From the NCBI RefSeq assembly GCF_018966525.1, contig NZ_CP076607.1, positions 4,092,001 through 4,156,000 on the forward strand: 64,000 bases of DNA, read 5' to 3'. Numbering within the stretch: the first letter of the stretch is position 1; each line of letters starts with the position of its first letter. The translations under genes were made by a program, and so were the position numbers. This DNA comes from Paenibacillus sophorae. Lineage in GTDB: Bacteria; Bacillota; Bacilli; Paenibacillales; Paenibacillaceae. Positions 23,423-32,026 of the stretch are shown here, piece after piece. The notes below the pieces were generated by a model. It was not told where the DNA came from. It made no database searches and saw nothing but the letters and a program-made list of their open reading frames with translations.

Positions 23423-24439
23423 TTAGATCTGGTTTACAAGATCAAAAGTGTGACGGACCGTATTGGCTTCCGCAAAGCCTTCCTTCTCACGCGCACGGGA
23501 AAGTGCGGAGGTCGGGCATGCTTCCACGCATTTGAGACAGCCTTTACAGTATTGATAATCGATCCCTTTCAGGAACATCATCGATTTGCCTTTTTTGTTG
23601 ACCTTCTCTTCCCAAACGAAGCACAAGTCCGGACAAACCGTGTCGCACTCTGCGCAGTTGATGCAGGACTCGTTGTCATATACAGGCACAAGCCCGGAAC
23701 GGGAAATGCTAAGATCTTTCAGGAAGCTTGTTCCCGGATTGGTGATGGTGCCGCCAATCGGCTGGGTTTCATATCCGAGCGGCGAAATGTCGGACCGTAC
23801 GAACTCCGGCATGCTCTCGCCTTCCGGCAGTTCAAACGTTTGGAACTTCACTTCATTATAGCCGCGGTCGAAAGTCGTAATGGCCGATTGAACCGCTTGA
23901 GGATATTTCTTGCCGAGCGACTTCTCGATAACGCTCTTCATTGTATTGGGATCAAGGAACGGGCAGAGGCGGAACAGACCGCCCAGCATCGCCATGTTAA
24001 CGCGGTTCTTCTCTTCCAGCGCGATAATGGTGGCATCGACAACGGCAATTGTGCCCGCGGTTACACCAAGCAGTTCCTTCAGCTCTTCCGGAGATTTCGC
24101 CGAGTTGATCAGAACCGTGCTGTCTGCGGTAATGCCGCTTGTTACATTAACAATCTTGCCCATGGCTTCGTGGAACACGGCAACGACATGCGGCCGTTCA
24201 ACCGGCGAAGTATCGCGGATCGGCGTATTCAAATCGCAGAAACGGATATGAGCTTTAACCGGCGAACCTTTCTTCTCCGAACCATAAGACGAGAAGCTGA
24301 CGCCATTCATATTCGCGCCTACTACCCCTGCTTCAGCCAGCATTTTACCGGCAAGGTTCGCACCGAGACCTCCTATGGATTCGAGACGGATCTCGAAAAA
24401 CCCGAGTTCGTTCACTTTCGGTAATTGTACCACCGACAT
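23423..24439 (-). CDS. 2-oxoacid:ferredoxin oxidoreductase, fused gamma-delta (ferredoxin) subunit
   Basis: A 338-residue protein. The N-terminal PorG-like domain (about 1-190; SIGGLGANLAGKMLAE) is followed by a delta ferredoxin domain with two 4Fe-4S motifs near residues 255-315: CINCAECDTVCP and CKGCLKCVEACP. It completes the alpha-beta fusion encoded next, passing electrons to a soluble ferredoxin or flavodoxin. The ATG at 24439 is preceded by AGGAAAGGGG. First gene of the operon. The 2-oxoacid is assumed to be pyruvate; other 2-oxoacids cannot be excluded. Confidence 0.9.
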   Translation of the reverse strand: MSVVQLPKVNELGFFEIRLESIGGLGANLAGKMLAEAGVVGANMNGVSFSSYGSEKKGSPVKAHIRFCDLNTPIRDTSPVERPHVVAVFHEAMGKIVNVTSGITADSTVLINSAKSPEELKELLGVTAGTIAVVDATIIALEEKNRVNMAMLGGLFRLCPFLDPNTMKSVIEKSLGKKYPQAVQSAITTFDRGYNEVKFQTFELPEGESMPEFVRSDISPLGYETQPIGGTITNPGTSFLKDLSISRSGLVPVYDNESCINCAECDTVCPDLCFVWEEKVNKKGKSMMFLKGIDYQYCKGCLKCVEACPTSALSRAREKEGFAEANTVRHTFDLVNQI

Positions 24440-24805
24440 AACCCCTTTCCTCTGTGTCAGCTAGAATAACATCCTGTTTGACTTTTTCAAAATTGTACCT
24501 TGATTCTACATCAAGCGAAGTGATAAATCTTGCACAAAATGACTTAAGAGAATCATAAAAATTTATAAATCGCGATTAATTCTCTTATATGCGACAGGGC
24601 TGCGTAACAGAAAGAGGAAGAAAGCTTCCATAGAAACCGATAAATGTGTACAAAAAGTGTCTTTCGGTTGCCTGTGACATTTGTTGCCTTTAATCTAGCA
24701 AAATAATCTAAAATTTTATGTTAAATTTATCACATCCTTAATGATCAAAATCACATTATATGAAAGAAAAAAATTATGGCATGAAAAATTCCTCAATCTC
24801 GCAAT
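24440..24805. other. AT-rich intergenic region upstream of the oxidoreductase operon
   Basis: No gene is seen. It holds a perfect 9-bp inverted repeat TAAGAGAAT / ATTCTCTTA (24545-24553 and 24579-24587), a possible operator or leader stem. A TTGAAA-16-TATTCT pair near 24464-24491 on the minus strand may be the promoter, which would give a very short leader. Confidence 0.5.
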
Positions 24806-24845
24806 AAAAAACTCTCCCCGAGGCCGTATAAGCCATCGAAGAAAG
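24806..24845 (-). terminator. Terminator of the NAD-salvage operon
   Basis: Minus-strand stem of about 14 positions with two mismatches and several G-U pairs, loop TTATA, then TTTTTTATT. Confidence 0.65.
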
Positions 24846-24942
24846 CTCTTTTTTCTCCGTATTTCTTTAGCCATAGAAAATGAATGTAATACAAAATGAT
24901 TTTCACAAAAATATCAAATATTCAAAGCCGAATTTTGATGCC

Positions 24943-26427
24943 TTATTCCCGGTCTTCCGGCATGTGTTCCTTAATCAGCTCCTGCTTGCGGGTCCAGACC
25001 CTCTCGCTCAGGTTGACCCGGTATACCTCAGGATTCAATTTGCGCAAGTATTCCGGCCAGAACAAGCTCAGCTGTTCTTTATGGTAGCAGCGAATCTCGT
25101 CCAGCCCCGGGAGGGTGTATACTTGAAAGCCCTTCACAAAAATCGGCTCCAGCATCGGCAGCGCCTCATAACGGTCAACTTTCTTCTGCAAATAGGGATG
25201 CAGCGGATTGAACAGCTTCAGCGGACGGCCGCTTTGCAGGGTGTCCTCATCAGGAAAGCAGATATAATCGGCCAGGGCCCTTCCGCTCGTTCCGATAATG
25301 CGGTATACATCCTTTTTACCGGGCGTGGACACCTTCTCTGGATTGGAAGATATCTTAATGGTCGGCACCATCTCTCCATCCTTGGATTCGATCTCTACCA
25401 GCTTGTACACACCGCCCAGAGAAGGCTGGTCGGATGCGGTAATCAGCTGTGTGCCGACACCCCAAGTGTCAATGGCCGCTCCCTGCAGCTTCAGGTTGGA
25501 GATCGTGTTCTCATCCAGATCGTTGCTTGCTACGATTTTGACGTAATGAAGCCCCGCTTCATCCAGCATCTTTCGCGCCTGAATAGACAAATAGGCCAAA
25601 TCTCCGCTGTCCAGCCGGATCGCATTCATGCGTTTACCTGCGGCCTCCAGCTTCTTGGCTGTCGCAATCGCATTCGGCATGCCGGTGCGCAGCGTATCGA
25701 ACGTATCAACAAGCAGGGTGACCCCATCAGGCAGTACCTTAGCGTACGTATCGAAGGCTTCCTGCTCGCTTCCGAAGCTCTGCACCCAGGAGTGCGCATG
25801 AGTTCCCTTGGCAGGAATGCCAAACATCCGGCCCGCCAGCATATTGGAAGTCGCGTCAAAGCCGCTTATATACGCCGCCCGGGTGCCCCAGATTGCCGCG
25901 TCGGCCTCCTGGGCTCTCCTTGTTCCGAACTCTAGCAAAATATCGTCTCCCGCCACCTGCTTGATCCGTGAAGCCTTAGTTGCGATCAGCGTCTGGAAAT
26001 TCATGAAATTAAGAATGGCTGTCTCCACAAGCTGGGCTTCCATAATCGTGCCTTCCACCCGGATCAGGGGCTCTTCCGGAAACACCAAAGCGCCTTCCTT
26101 CATGGAATAAATCGTGCCTTGGAAATGGAACTGCAGCAGATCTTCCAGAAAGGCTGGCGCGTAATTCTCTTCCTGCTCGGACAGATAGCGGATATCCTCC
26201 TCCGAAAACCGGAGGTTTCTGATATAGCCTACGATCCTTTCAAGGCCGGCAAATACGGCAAAGCCGTTACCGAAAGGCAGCTTGCGGAAATATGCTTCAA
26301 ACACTGCGCGGCGCTTATGGGTGCCGTTCACCCAATGGGCGTACATCATATTGATCTGATATTTATCTGTATGCAAAGCAAGCTCTCTGTTCAACTCATC
26401 ATCTCCTGTCGTTGCTGGACTTTTCAT
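24943..26427 (-). CDS. pncB: Nicotinate phosphoribosyltransferase
   Basis: A 494-residue NAPRTase, which makes nicotinate mononucleotide from nicotinate and PRPP with ATP. The sequence has ALHTDKYQINMMYAHW at the N-terminus, FGTRRAQEADAA near residue 165 and the GTHAHSWVQSF segment with the phosphorylatable His. The length fits the family. Last gene of the nrtR-like/pncA/pncB unit (54-base gap to pncA), so nicotinamide is deamidated by PncA and captured here. Confidence 0.93.
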   Translation of the reverse strand: MKSPATTGDDELNRELALHTDKYQINMMYAHWVNGTHKRRAVFEAYFRKLPFGNGFAVFAGLERIVGYIRNLRFSEEDIRYLSEQEENYAPAFLEDLLQFHFQGTIYSMKEGALVFPEEPLIRVEGTIMEAQLVETAILNFMNFQTLIATKASRIKQVAGDDILLEFGTRRAQEADAAIWGTRAAYISGFDATSNMLAGRMFGIPAKGTHAHSWVQSFGSEQEAFDTYAKVLPDGVTLLVDTFDTLRTGMPNAIATAKKLEAAGKRMNAIRLDSGDLAYLSIQARKMLDEAGLHYVKIVASNDLDENTISNLKLQGAAIDTWGVGTQLITASDQPSLGGVYKLVEIESKDGEMVPTIKISSNPEKVSTPGKKDVYRIIGTSGRALADYICFPDEDTLQSGRPLKLFNPLHPYLQKKVDRYEALPMLEPIFVKGFQVYTLPGLDEIRCYHKEQLSLFWPEYLRKLNPEVYRVNLSERVWTRKQELIKEHMPEDRE

Positions 26428-26481
26428 GTATAGGCGCGAAAAGCGGCTGTTCGCCGCTCTTCATCTCATCAAGATATATTT

Positions 26482-27033
26482 TTATAATAACTGCGCGTCT
26501 TTAACCAATATGGCACCCAGACTTCCGGCAAAATGCCCCAACGCCCAGGAATGTCCTTCCGGATTGAAGCTGGCTACGGCGTCCTCATGCACAACAATCG
26601 AAAAGCCTTTATTGTAAGCATCTACCGCTGTATGTAATACGCATATATCCGTACATACGCCGATCAGGTGCAGCTCTGTGATCCCTCGCTCCCGAAGCTT
26701 CTGTTCCAGGTCGGTGCCGCAAAAAGCGCTGTAGCGGGTCTTGTCCATCCAATAGATGTCTTCCCGGCGGGCCTCATATACATCCTTCAGCCTTCCGTAC
26801 AGCTCCCGTCCTTCACTCCCCCGGAGATTATGGGGTGGAAACAGCCTGCTCTCCGGATGAAAGGCATCATCCTGCTCATGCAAATCCACAGCCATCACTA
26901 CATAATCGCCGTTATCTGCGAATTCCCCGGTCAATCGGCAGATCCTTTCCTCGATATCGATCCCTGGCTGTCCCACCGGCAGGCTGCCGTCGACAAAATC
27001 CTTCGTGTAATCGATTATGATCAGCGCTCTCAT
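26482..27033 (-). CDS. pncA: Nicotinamidase (isochorismatase family)
   Basis: A 183-residue hydrolase converting nicotinamide to nicotinate. The catalytic Asp is in IIDYTKDF, the Lys in MDKTRYSAF, and the Cys in GVCTDICVLHTA. Metal-binding Asp/His are in AVDLHEQDDAFHPES. It lies between the Nudix regulator and pncB in the same direction, which supports nicotinamidase over other isochorismatase-family activities. Confidence 0.92.
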   Translation of the reverse strand: MRALIIIDYTKDFVDGSLPVGQPGIDIEERICRLTGEFADNGDYVVMAVDLHEQDDAFHPESRLFPPHNLRGSEGRELYGRLKDVYEARREDIYWMDKTRYSAFCGTDLEQKLRERGITELHLIGVCTDICVLHTAVDAYNKGFSIVVHEDAVASFNPEGHSWALGHFAGSLGAILVKDAQLL

Positions 27034-27092
27034 GCAATCGGCCTCCTCTGTATCATCTCAACATATCCCCTCTGCCAAGTCCAAGCTCAAGA

Positions 27093-27866
27093 TTACGTAT
27101 AGATGGACAGCAGCGGCTGATGATCGGTAAACATATACAGCTGCGCTGGACGCTGGGAATATTGATTAGAGCTTAGCGGATTTCCATCTTCGTCCCGCAC
27201 TTCCTGCAAAATGCCCTGGCGGCTGCGTGTGGAAGTGATTTTGCGGATAAAGTTCGGCTCCTTGAATTCAGGCACTACCGTCTGAATGACCTGATAAAGC
27301 TCGCTCAGCGTAAAATGACGCGGCAGGAACTGCTTCGCAATCGTTGTCTGCAGCATCTGCTGCTGAATACGCAGGTAGGCTTCCGAAATAATAGCGTGAT
27401 GGTCAAAAGCCAGCTCCAGCTCTTCCAGCGCTTCTTGCAGGGTAAACAGGCCCACCTCACCTGCATCGTCGGAAGCCCGTCTCTGTTCAAGCATCCATTC
27501 CTCAACCAGCGCAAAGAAAGCATGGCTGATTATCCATCCGCGCGGGTCCCGTCCAGGCGTACTGTATACCCCCAAGTATTCCAGGTGGCCGCCATCGACC
27601 CCCGTCTCTTCCTTTAATTCACGCGTAGCCGCATCATATATCGACTCGTCCTCCTGGCAGAAACCGCCCGGAAGCGCCCACATTCCCTCGCAGGGCCACT
27701 TCTTCCGCTTGATCAGCATGACTCTCAGTTCACGGATCGGAAGCGTCTTGGTGACGGTCTTTCGCTCGCGTTTCGTTAAGGTAAACATGACGATATCGGC
27801 CGGAACACCATCCGGAGTGCGGTATTTTTTGGCGTTGTAGCGTTGTTCCCCGTTCTGGCTCACCAT
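27093..27866 (-). CDS. NrtR-like Nudix protein with C-terminal winged helix, NAD-salvage regulator
   Basis: A 257-residue protein with an N-terminal Nudix domain (Nudix box GGFCQEDESIYDAATRELKEETGV, close to the GX5EX7REUXEEXGU pattern) and a C-terminal winged helix (about 175-240; FTLSELYQVIQTV, FIRKITST). This architecture is that of NrtR, the ADP-ribose-responsive repressor of NAD synthesis genes. It heads an operon with pncA and pncB, exactly the genes such a regulator controls. A plain ADP-ribose hydrolase is the alternative. A palindrome upstream may be its operator. Confidence 0.8.
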   Translation of the reverse strand: MVSQNGEQRYNAKKYRTPDGVPADIVMFTLTKRERKTVTKTLPIRELRVMLIKRKKWPCEGMWALPGGFCQEDESIYDAATRELKEETGVDGGHLEYLGVYSTPGRDPRGWIISHAFFALVEEWMLEQRRASDDAGEVGLFTLQEALEELELAFDHHAIISEAYLRIQQQMLQTTIAKQFLPRHFTLSELYQVIQTVVPEFKEPNFIRKITSTRSRQGILQEVRDEDGNPLSSNQYSQRPAQLYMFTDHQPLLSIYT

Positions 27867-27938
27867 AATCCATCCTTTGCCGCAGCTAATTTAGTTAATC
27901 GTATCCTTAGATGTTACCAAACCTAAACTTCGAAAATC

Positions 27939-27973
27939 AACAACCTTGTAACATAAAGTTACAAATGGTTGTT
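27939..27973. promoter_or_regulatory. Extended palindrome upstream of the NAD-salvage operon, candidate NrtR operator
   Basis: Two nested perfect inverted repeats: outer AACAACC / GGTTGTT (27939-27945, 27967-27973) and inner TTGTAAC / GTTACAA (27946-27952, 27958-27964). On the minus strand it sits beside a TTGATT-18-TAACAT promoter-like pair. The site lies between the ymcA hairpin and the regulator gene. Confidence 0.5.
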
Positions 27974-27979
27974 ATGACA

Positions 27980-28012
27980 ATGACCCTGCCGCTAACCTTA
28001 GCGCAGGGTCAT
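27980..28012 (-). terminator. Hairpin after ymcA
   Basis: 10-bp perfect stem ATGACCCTGC / GCAGGGTCAT without a clear T run on the minus strand. Possible weak terminator or 3' stabilising hairpin. Confidence 0.5.
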
Positions 28013-28058
28013 TTGCTGAAAACCGGTCCAGCGCCCAAGGCGGACGCAGCCGGTTATG

Positions 28059-28511
28059 CTATTCGCCGCATTTGGAAGGCGGAACTTCGGTGCCGGCCTC
28101 GACATTGATTTTATCCGAAACGGTATCCCGGATGACGGATACGACCAACTGCAGCAGGTAATTGATGTCGGTCTGGCTCTGCTGGAATTCGGTAACCAGC
28201 GGGATGCTGTCGATCTCATCCTGCAGATCATTAATTTCGTTCTCGATCTTGGTCACCATCTCTTTATTGCCAAAGCTTTCGAAGGCGACGATCTCCTTCT
28301 GCTTCTTCTTCATCTGGGCAATCAATCCCTGAACGCGTTCATGGTTCCGGATTTTCTCCTCCGCCTGCTGAAACTGCTTAACCTCTTCACTGGTCGAAAT
28401 CAGCGACGCGAGCTCCTTAGCCTTGACCATGATGTCGTCGCGTACGATGAGATCGCGGGTATCGTAAGACATCATCCCGTATTTATTCACCCGGCCTTTC
28501 TCCTCAGTCAT
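28059..28511 (-). CDS. ymcA: YmcA/RicA family protein
   Basis: A 150-residue helical protein of the YlbF/YmcA family. In B. subtilis RicA (YmcA) with RicT and RicF forms an iron-sulfur complex needed for mRNA processing by RNase Y, competence and sporulation. The C-terminal PPSKCGE provides a Cys like that of RicA. The position just after miaB is conserved. B. subtilis RicA aligns from the MSYD segment, so the true start may be one of the ATGs at 28475/28472; neither has a strong ribosome binding site. Confidence 0.85.
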   Translation of the reverse strand: MTEEKGRVNKYGMMSYDTRDLIVRDDIMVKAKELASLISTSEEVKQFQQAEEKIRNHERVQGLIAQMKKKQKEIVAFESFGNKEMVTKIENEINDLQDEIDSIPLVTEFQQSQTDINYLLQLVVSVIRDTVSDKINVEAGTEVPPSKCGE

Positions 28512-28538
28512 ATAGGGTCGCTCACTTTCATAATGGAG

Positions 28539-30122
28539 TTAGTTGACGGCAGCGGCTTCGGCCACGCAATCGCCTTTGATGTACCAGGTCTTCGTATCGG
28601 TGATCCGCACCTTGATAAAGCTGCCGATAAGCTCCTTCGGTCCTTCAAAATGAACAAGCTTGTTGCTGCGGGTTCTTCCGGACAGCACGGAGGCGTTATT
28701 TTTGCTCTCTCCTTCGACCAGCACCTCGACCGTCTGTCCAAGCATCCGATCATTGCCGATCCGGCTCTGCTCGCTGATCAGCTCGTTCAACCGCCGCAGC
28801 CGGTCGCTCTTAACCTCTGCAGGCACATTATCCTCCATAGCGGCCGCCGGAGTTCCTTCACGAGGAGAGTAAATGAACGTGTAGGCCATGTCGAAGCCAA
28901 CCTCGCGTACGAGCGACAGCGTTTCCTCGAACTGTTCCTCCGTCTCTCCTGGGAAGCCGACGATAATATCCGTTGTCAGCACAAGATCCTTGACCGATGC
29001 TTTAAGCTTGCCGACGAGTTTCAGGAAAGTCTCCCGGCTGTACTTGCGGCTCATTTTCTTCAGAATGGCATTGCTGCCGGACTGAACGGGCAAATGGATA
29101 CTCTCCATCAGATTACCGCCCTTGCCAAGCACTTCCACAAGCTTATCGTCAAAATCACGCGGGTGGGACGTCATGAACCGGATACGCGGAATATCAATCT
29201 TGCGCAGGTCGTCCATCAAATCGCCAAACGTATAATCGATATCATTAAAATCCTTGCCGTAAGCGTTCACGTTCTGTCCGAGCAGCGTCACTTCCTTGAA
29301 GCCCTGGCGGGCCAGATCGCGAAGCTCCGCAATCACATCCTCGGGACGGCGGCTTCGTTCCTTGCCACGGGTGTACGGGACGATACAGTAGGTACAGAAT
29401 TTGTCGCAGCCGTACATGATGTTGACCCAGGCGCGCATACCCTCCCTTTTTTTCGGCAGGTTCTCGATAATGTCGCCTTCCTTGGACCAGACCTCCACGA
29501 CCAGTTCCTTGCTGAACATCGCTTCCTTAATCAATGCAGGCAGACGGTGGATATTATGCGTGCCGAATATCATATCGACAAAGCCGTGCTTCGCCATGAT
29601 CCGGCTTACGACTCCCTCTTCCTGGGACATGCAGCCGCAGACGCCGAGCAGGAGGCCCGGTTTTTCCGTCTTCAGATGCTTGAGGTGGCCAAGCTCCCCG
29701 AATACCTTATCCTCGGCGTTCTCCCGGATGGCGCAAGTATTAAGAAGTATGATATCCGCCTGATTCCGGTCCTCGGTGCTCCGGTAGCCCATTTGCTCCA
29801 GCAGGCCTTTCATCGTCTCGGTGTCATGCTCGTTCATTTGGCAGCCGTAGGTCGTGATGGAATACAATTTGCCTTCGCCAAAAGCTCTCATATCCTCGGG
29901 AATGGCAAAATCGTAATGGACCTCTATTTCTTCCTTGCCGCGCCGCTTGCCTTCCTTATAGTCAGGCTGGCTGTTCACTTGAATTGTTCTTCCCTTGATG
30001 CGGTATGTGGTCTTGCCTTCTTTCTCGCTGATCACTTTGGCCCCGCTAAAATCGAAGTATTTGGAGTAATCCTTGGCACCCTTGCCGGATTTTAAGTCCG
30101 GTGAGTTGTTCTCCTTGTTCAT
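28539..30122 (-). CDS. miaB: tRNA-2-methylthio-N6-dimethylallyladenosine synthase
   Basis: A 527-residue radical SAM methylthiotransferase that adds the 2-methylthio group to i6A37 of tRNA. The N-terminal cluster cysteines are in TYGCQMNEHD, NTCAIRENA and GVCGCMSQE; the radical SAM motif is CDKFCTYC near residue 230. A C-terminal TRAM domain ends near 520. The N-terminal extension of about 70 residues is typical of Bacillales MiaB. Followed by ymcA as in B. subtilis. Confidence 0.95.
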   Translation of the reverse strand: MNKENNSPDLKSGKGAKDYSKYFDFSGAKVISEKEGKTTYRIKGRTIQVNSQPDYKEGKRRGKEEIEVHYDFAIPEDMRAFGEGKLYSITTYGCQMNEHDTETMKGLLEQMGYRSTEDRNQADIILLNTCAIRENAEDKVFGELGHLKHLKTEKPGLLLGVCGCMSQEEGVVSRIMAKHGFVDMIFGTHNIHRLPALIKEAMFSKELVVEVWSKEGDIIENLPKKREGMRAWVNIMYGCDKFCTYCIVPYTRGKERSRRPEDVIAELRDLARQGFKEVTLLGQNVNAYGKDFNDIDYTFGDLMDDLRKIDIPRIRFMTSHPRDFDDKLVEVLGKGGNLMESIHLPVQSGSNAILKKMSRKYSRETFLKLVGKLKASVKDLVLTTDIIVGFPGETEEQFEETLSLVREVGFDMAYTFIYSPREGTPAAAMEDNVPAEVKSDRLRRLNELISEQSRIGNDRMLGQTVEVLVEGESKNNASVLSGRTRSNKLVHFEGPKELIGSFIKVRITDTKTWYIKGDCVAEAAAVN

Positions 30123-30249
30123 GCTGTCACATCCTCTATTCGAAAACGATGAATTTTGGTTTCGCTTGCAATTTAAAATTATAACATAGTGCCGCGGAAT
30201 ATATCCATATGCTCAAATTTTAGACATTAAGGGGCCGGGAAGTTCCTGA

Positions 30250-30723
30250 TTATTTGACCAATTCCGTAAATGTTGCAGAAACCGCCTCGGCCAGTCTGCC
30301 GGGAGGGAGTTCCATCTGCATGCCTATTTTTCCGGCGCTCACCGCTATTTTTTCCAGAGTTTCCGCGCTCCGGTCGATGAATGTGGGGTAATGTTTTTTC
30401 ATGCCGACCGGTGAACAGCCGCCCCGGATATATCCGGTCCATTTTTGCAGATCCTTCACGGGCAGCATTTCAATCTTCTTCTCTCCAGCGGCCTTGGCCG
30501 CTTTTTTCAGATCCAGCTCTTCCGCAACCGGGATGACAAAGACATACAGATTGTTGCCGCTGTGCGAGACCAGTGTCTTAAAAACGCTCTCCGTCGGTCT
30601 TCCGACCTTCTCCGCAACGGCCGTTCCGTGGATTTGACCATCCTCATTGTCATAGGCAAGAATTTCATAGGGTATTTTGTGGGCATCCAATATTCTGAGT
30701 GCATTCGTTTTGCCAACCTGCAT
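30250..30723 (-). CDS. ybaK: Cys-tRNA(Pro)/Cys-tRNA(Cys) deacylase, YbaK/EbsC type
   Basis: A 157-residue editing-domain protein that removes Cys from mischarged tRNA(Pro). It contains KTNALRILDAHKIPYE at the N-terminus, VFKTLV with the catalytic-type Lys, and YIRGGCSPVGMKK near residue 100, all typical of YbaK. Single gene with no close operon partner and no evident terminator. Confidence 0.9.
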   Translation of the reverse strand: MQVGKTNALRILDAHKIPYEILAYDNEDGQIHGTAVAEKVGRPTESVFKTLVSHSGNNLYVFVIPVAEELDLKKAAKAAGEKKIEMLPVKDLQKWTGYIRGGCSPVGMKKHYPTFIDRSAETLEKIAVSAGKIGMQMELPPGRLAEAVSATFTELVK

Positions 30724-30920
30724 AACTGCTTATTGACCTCCGTTCGCCATAATCTCATATTTTCATTATACTTTTTAGTATAGGGAATTCCCAGACCCTG
30801 GGAAGGATTGAACTTCGGCAAAATTGACATTCGCACCGATTTATAAGGCAGTTTATTAACACGTGTCTAACGATCCGGATGTATACTAAAGCCAGATAGC
30901 AGTTGAAAGGAGCGAGACCC

Positions 30921-31901
30921 TTGCCCAACTTATGGATGCATATCGAATACGGACGGCAGCTCAAAAATGATTTGCAATCATTCTTCCCCTTCGGGGGCGG
31001 TTCATCCGAGCATGCTCTCCTCTACCAACTGGGCTGCCAGGGTCCTGATTTACTGTATTACCACAGCTTTCTTCCCTGGAGCCGTGATATTGGCGCGGCC
31101 CGATTAGGTGACCTGATGCACAGCCAAAGCTGCGGCGGAGTATTGATGGCGTTTTGGGATAAGGTCCTTCTGCTTCCGCTTCAGGAACGGGAACAGGCGG
31201 CGGCTTATTTTGCCGGTTTCCTGACCCATCATTTGCTGGACCGCAACCTCCACCCCTACATTAATTGGAAATCAGGTTACAAGCACAGGGATCATCAAAG
31301 GTTCGAGGTGGCTTTGGATACGGTATTCATCAAATATCTGAACGGCCGGAACACATGGAACATCCCCGGGTGGAAAGAGATCGATGCCGGACCGTCTCTC
31401 CCCGCAAGCATTGTAGGTATTTTGCATGAAACGGCGTGTGCATTTTATCCCGAAATGGCGAATTTCCCGAAACTAGGCTGGCAGGAGGCCTACCGTGATA
31501 TGGTTAAAGCGCAGAGATTCCTCTTCGACCCGCACGGCTGGAAGAAAAAAATGATCTACGGACCGAACTCCGCTCTGTTCTACCGCAAGCTTTCAGTGGC
31601 CGAGGAAAAGCTGGATTACCTGAATGAGCGAAATGCCCCATGGAGGCATTCGGCGCTGTGTTCGGAGCTCAGAGCGGACAGTGTGCCGCAGCTGTGGGAG
31701 CAGACGCTTGTGGAGGGACAAATGGTTATGAAGGCCCTGTCGGCTTGGATGCTGGCGGATTCCCGCAAAGAAGCGGAAGTCATGCGCGAGCAGTTCCGGC
31801 TGATTCTCGGCGACCGCTCCTACGACACGGGCAAAGATTGCGGTTCCAATCTGGTCAACCAGTATGCTGAGCCAATCTGGGAGACGGCTACCGGAAGCTG
31901 A
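30921..31901 (+). CDS. Zinc-dependent phospholipase C-like hydrolase
   Basis: A 326-residue protein of the zinc_dep_PlpC family. Candidate zinc-binding His/Asp lie in LWMHIEYG, GCQGPDLLYYHS, TGFLTHHLL-type sequence (FAGFLTHHLLDRNLHP) and HRDHQRFE. The family is related to bacterial phospholipase C, but intracellular members are uncharacterised and no signal peptide is seen, so the substrate is unknown. The TTG at 30921 lies 8 bases after AAAGGAG and gives the family N-terminus MPNLWMHIE. Confidence 0.8.
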   Translation: MPNLWMHIEYGRQLKNDLQSFFPFGGGSSEHALLYQLGCQGPDLLYYHSFLPWSRDIGAARLGDLMHSQSCGGVLMAFWDKVLLLPLQEREQAAAYFAGFLTHHLLDRNLHPYINWKSGYKHRDHQRFEVALDTVFIKYLNGRNTWNIPGWKEIDAGPSLPASIVGILHETACAFYPEMANFPKLGWQEAYRDMVKAQRFLFDPHGWKKKMIYGPNSALFYRKLSVAEEKLDYLNERNAPWRHSALCSELRADSVPQLWEQTLVEGQMVMKALSAWMLADSRKEAEVMREQFRLILGDRSYDTGKDCGSNLVNQYAEPIWETATGS

Positions 31902-31942
31902 TGGGAGAAGATGGCGGCGGTGAATATATGTTCAGATACAAT

Positions 31943-31990
31943 AAACCGCGAAGCGGCGGTCCGGTGAGGACAGAGCTTCGCGGTTTTTAT
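31943..31990. terminator. Bidirectional terminator
   Basis: Perfect 12-bp arms AAACCGCGAAGC / GCTTCGCGGTTT between convergent genes, T-rich on both ends. Confidence 0.8.
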
Positions 31991-32026
31991 TAGCAGGAGA
32001 CTCTTTGCACACATCGTTAGGCTAGG

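Noticed and set aside
16048..24439. Search for a NifH/MarH-type ATPase or NifB/MarB radical SAM protein near the nitrogenase-like genes
   Set aside because: None is present; the nearest P-loop protein (10278-11324) is a CobW GTPase and the radical SAM proteins in the window are MiaB and RimO.
24880..25935. 351-codon plus-strand frame opposite pncB
   Set aside because: Antisense shadow; composition (Arg/Gln/His-rich) is typical of reversed coding sequence.
28056..30095. Very long plus-strand open frame (679 codons) opposite miaB
   Set aside because: It lies antisense to the clear miaB and ymcA genes, has no family resemblance and no ribosome binding site; long antisense frames are expected in this base composition.
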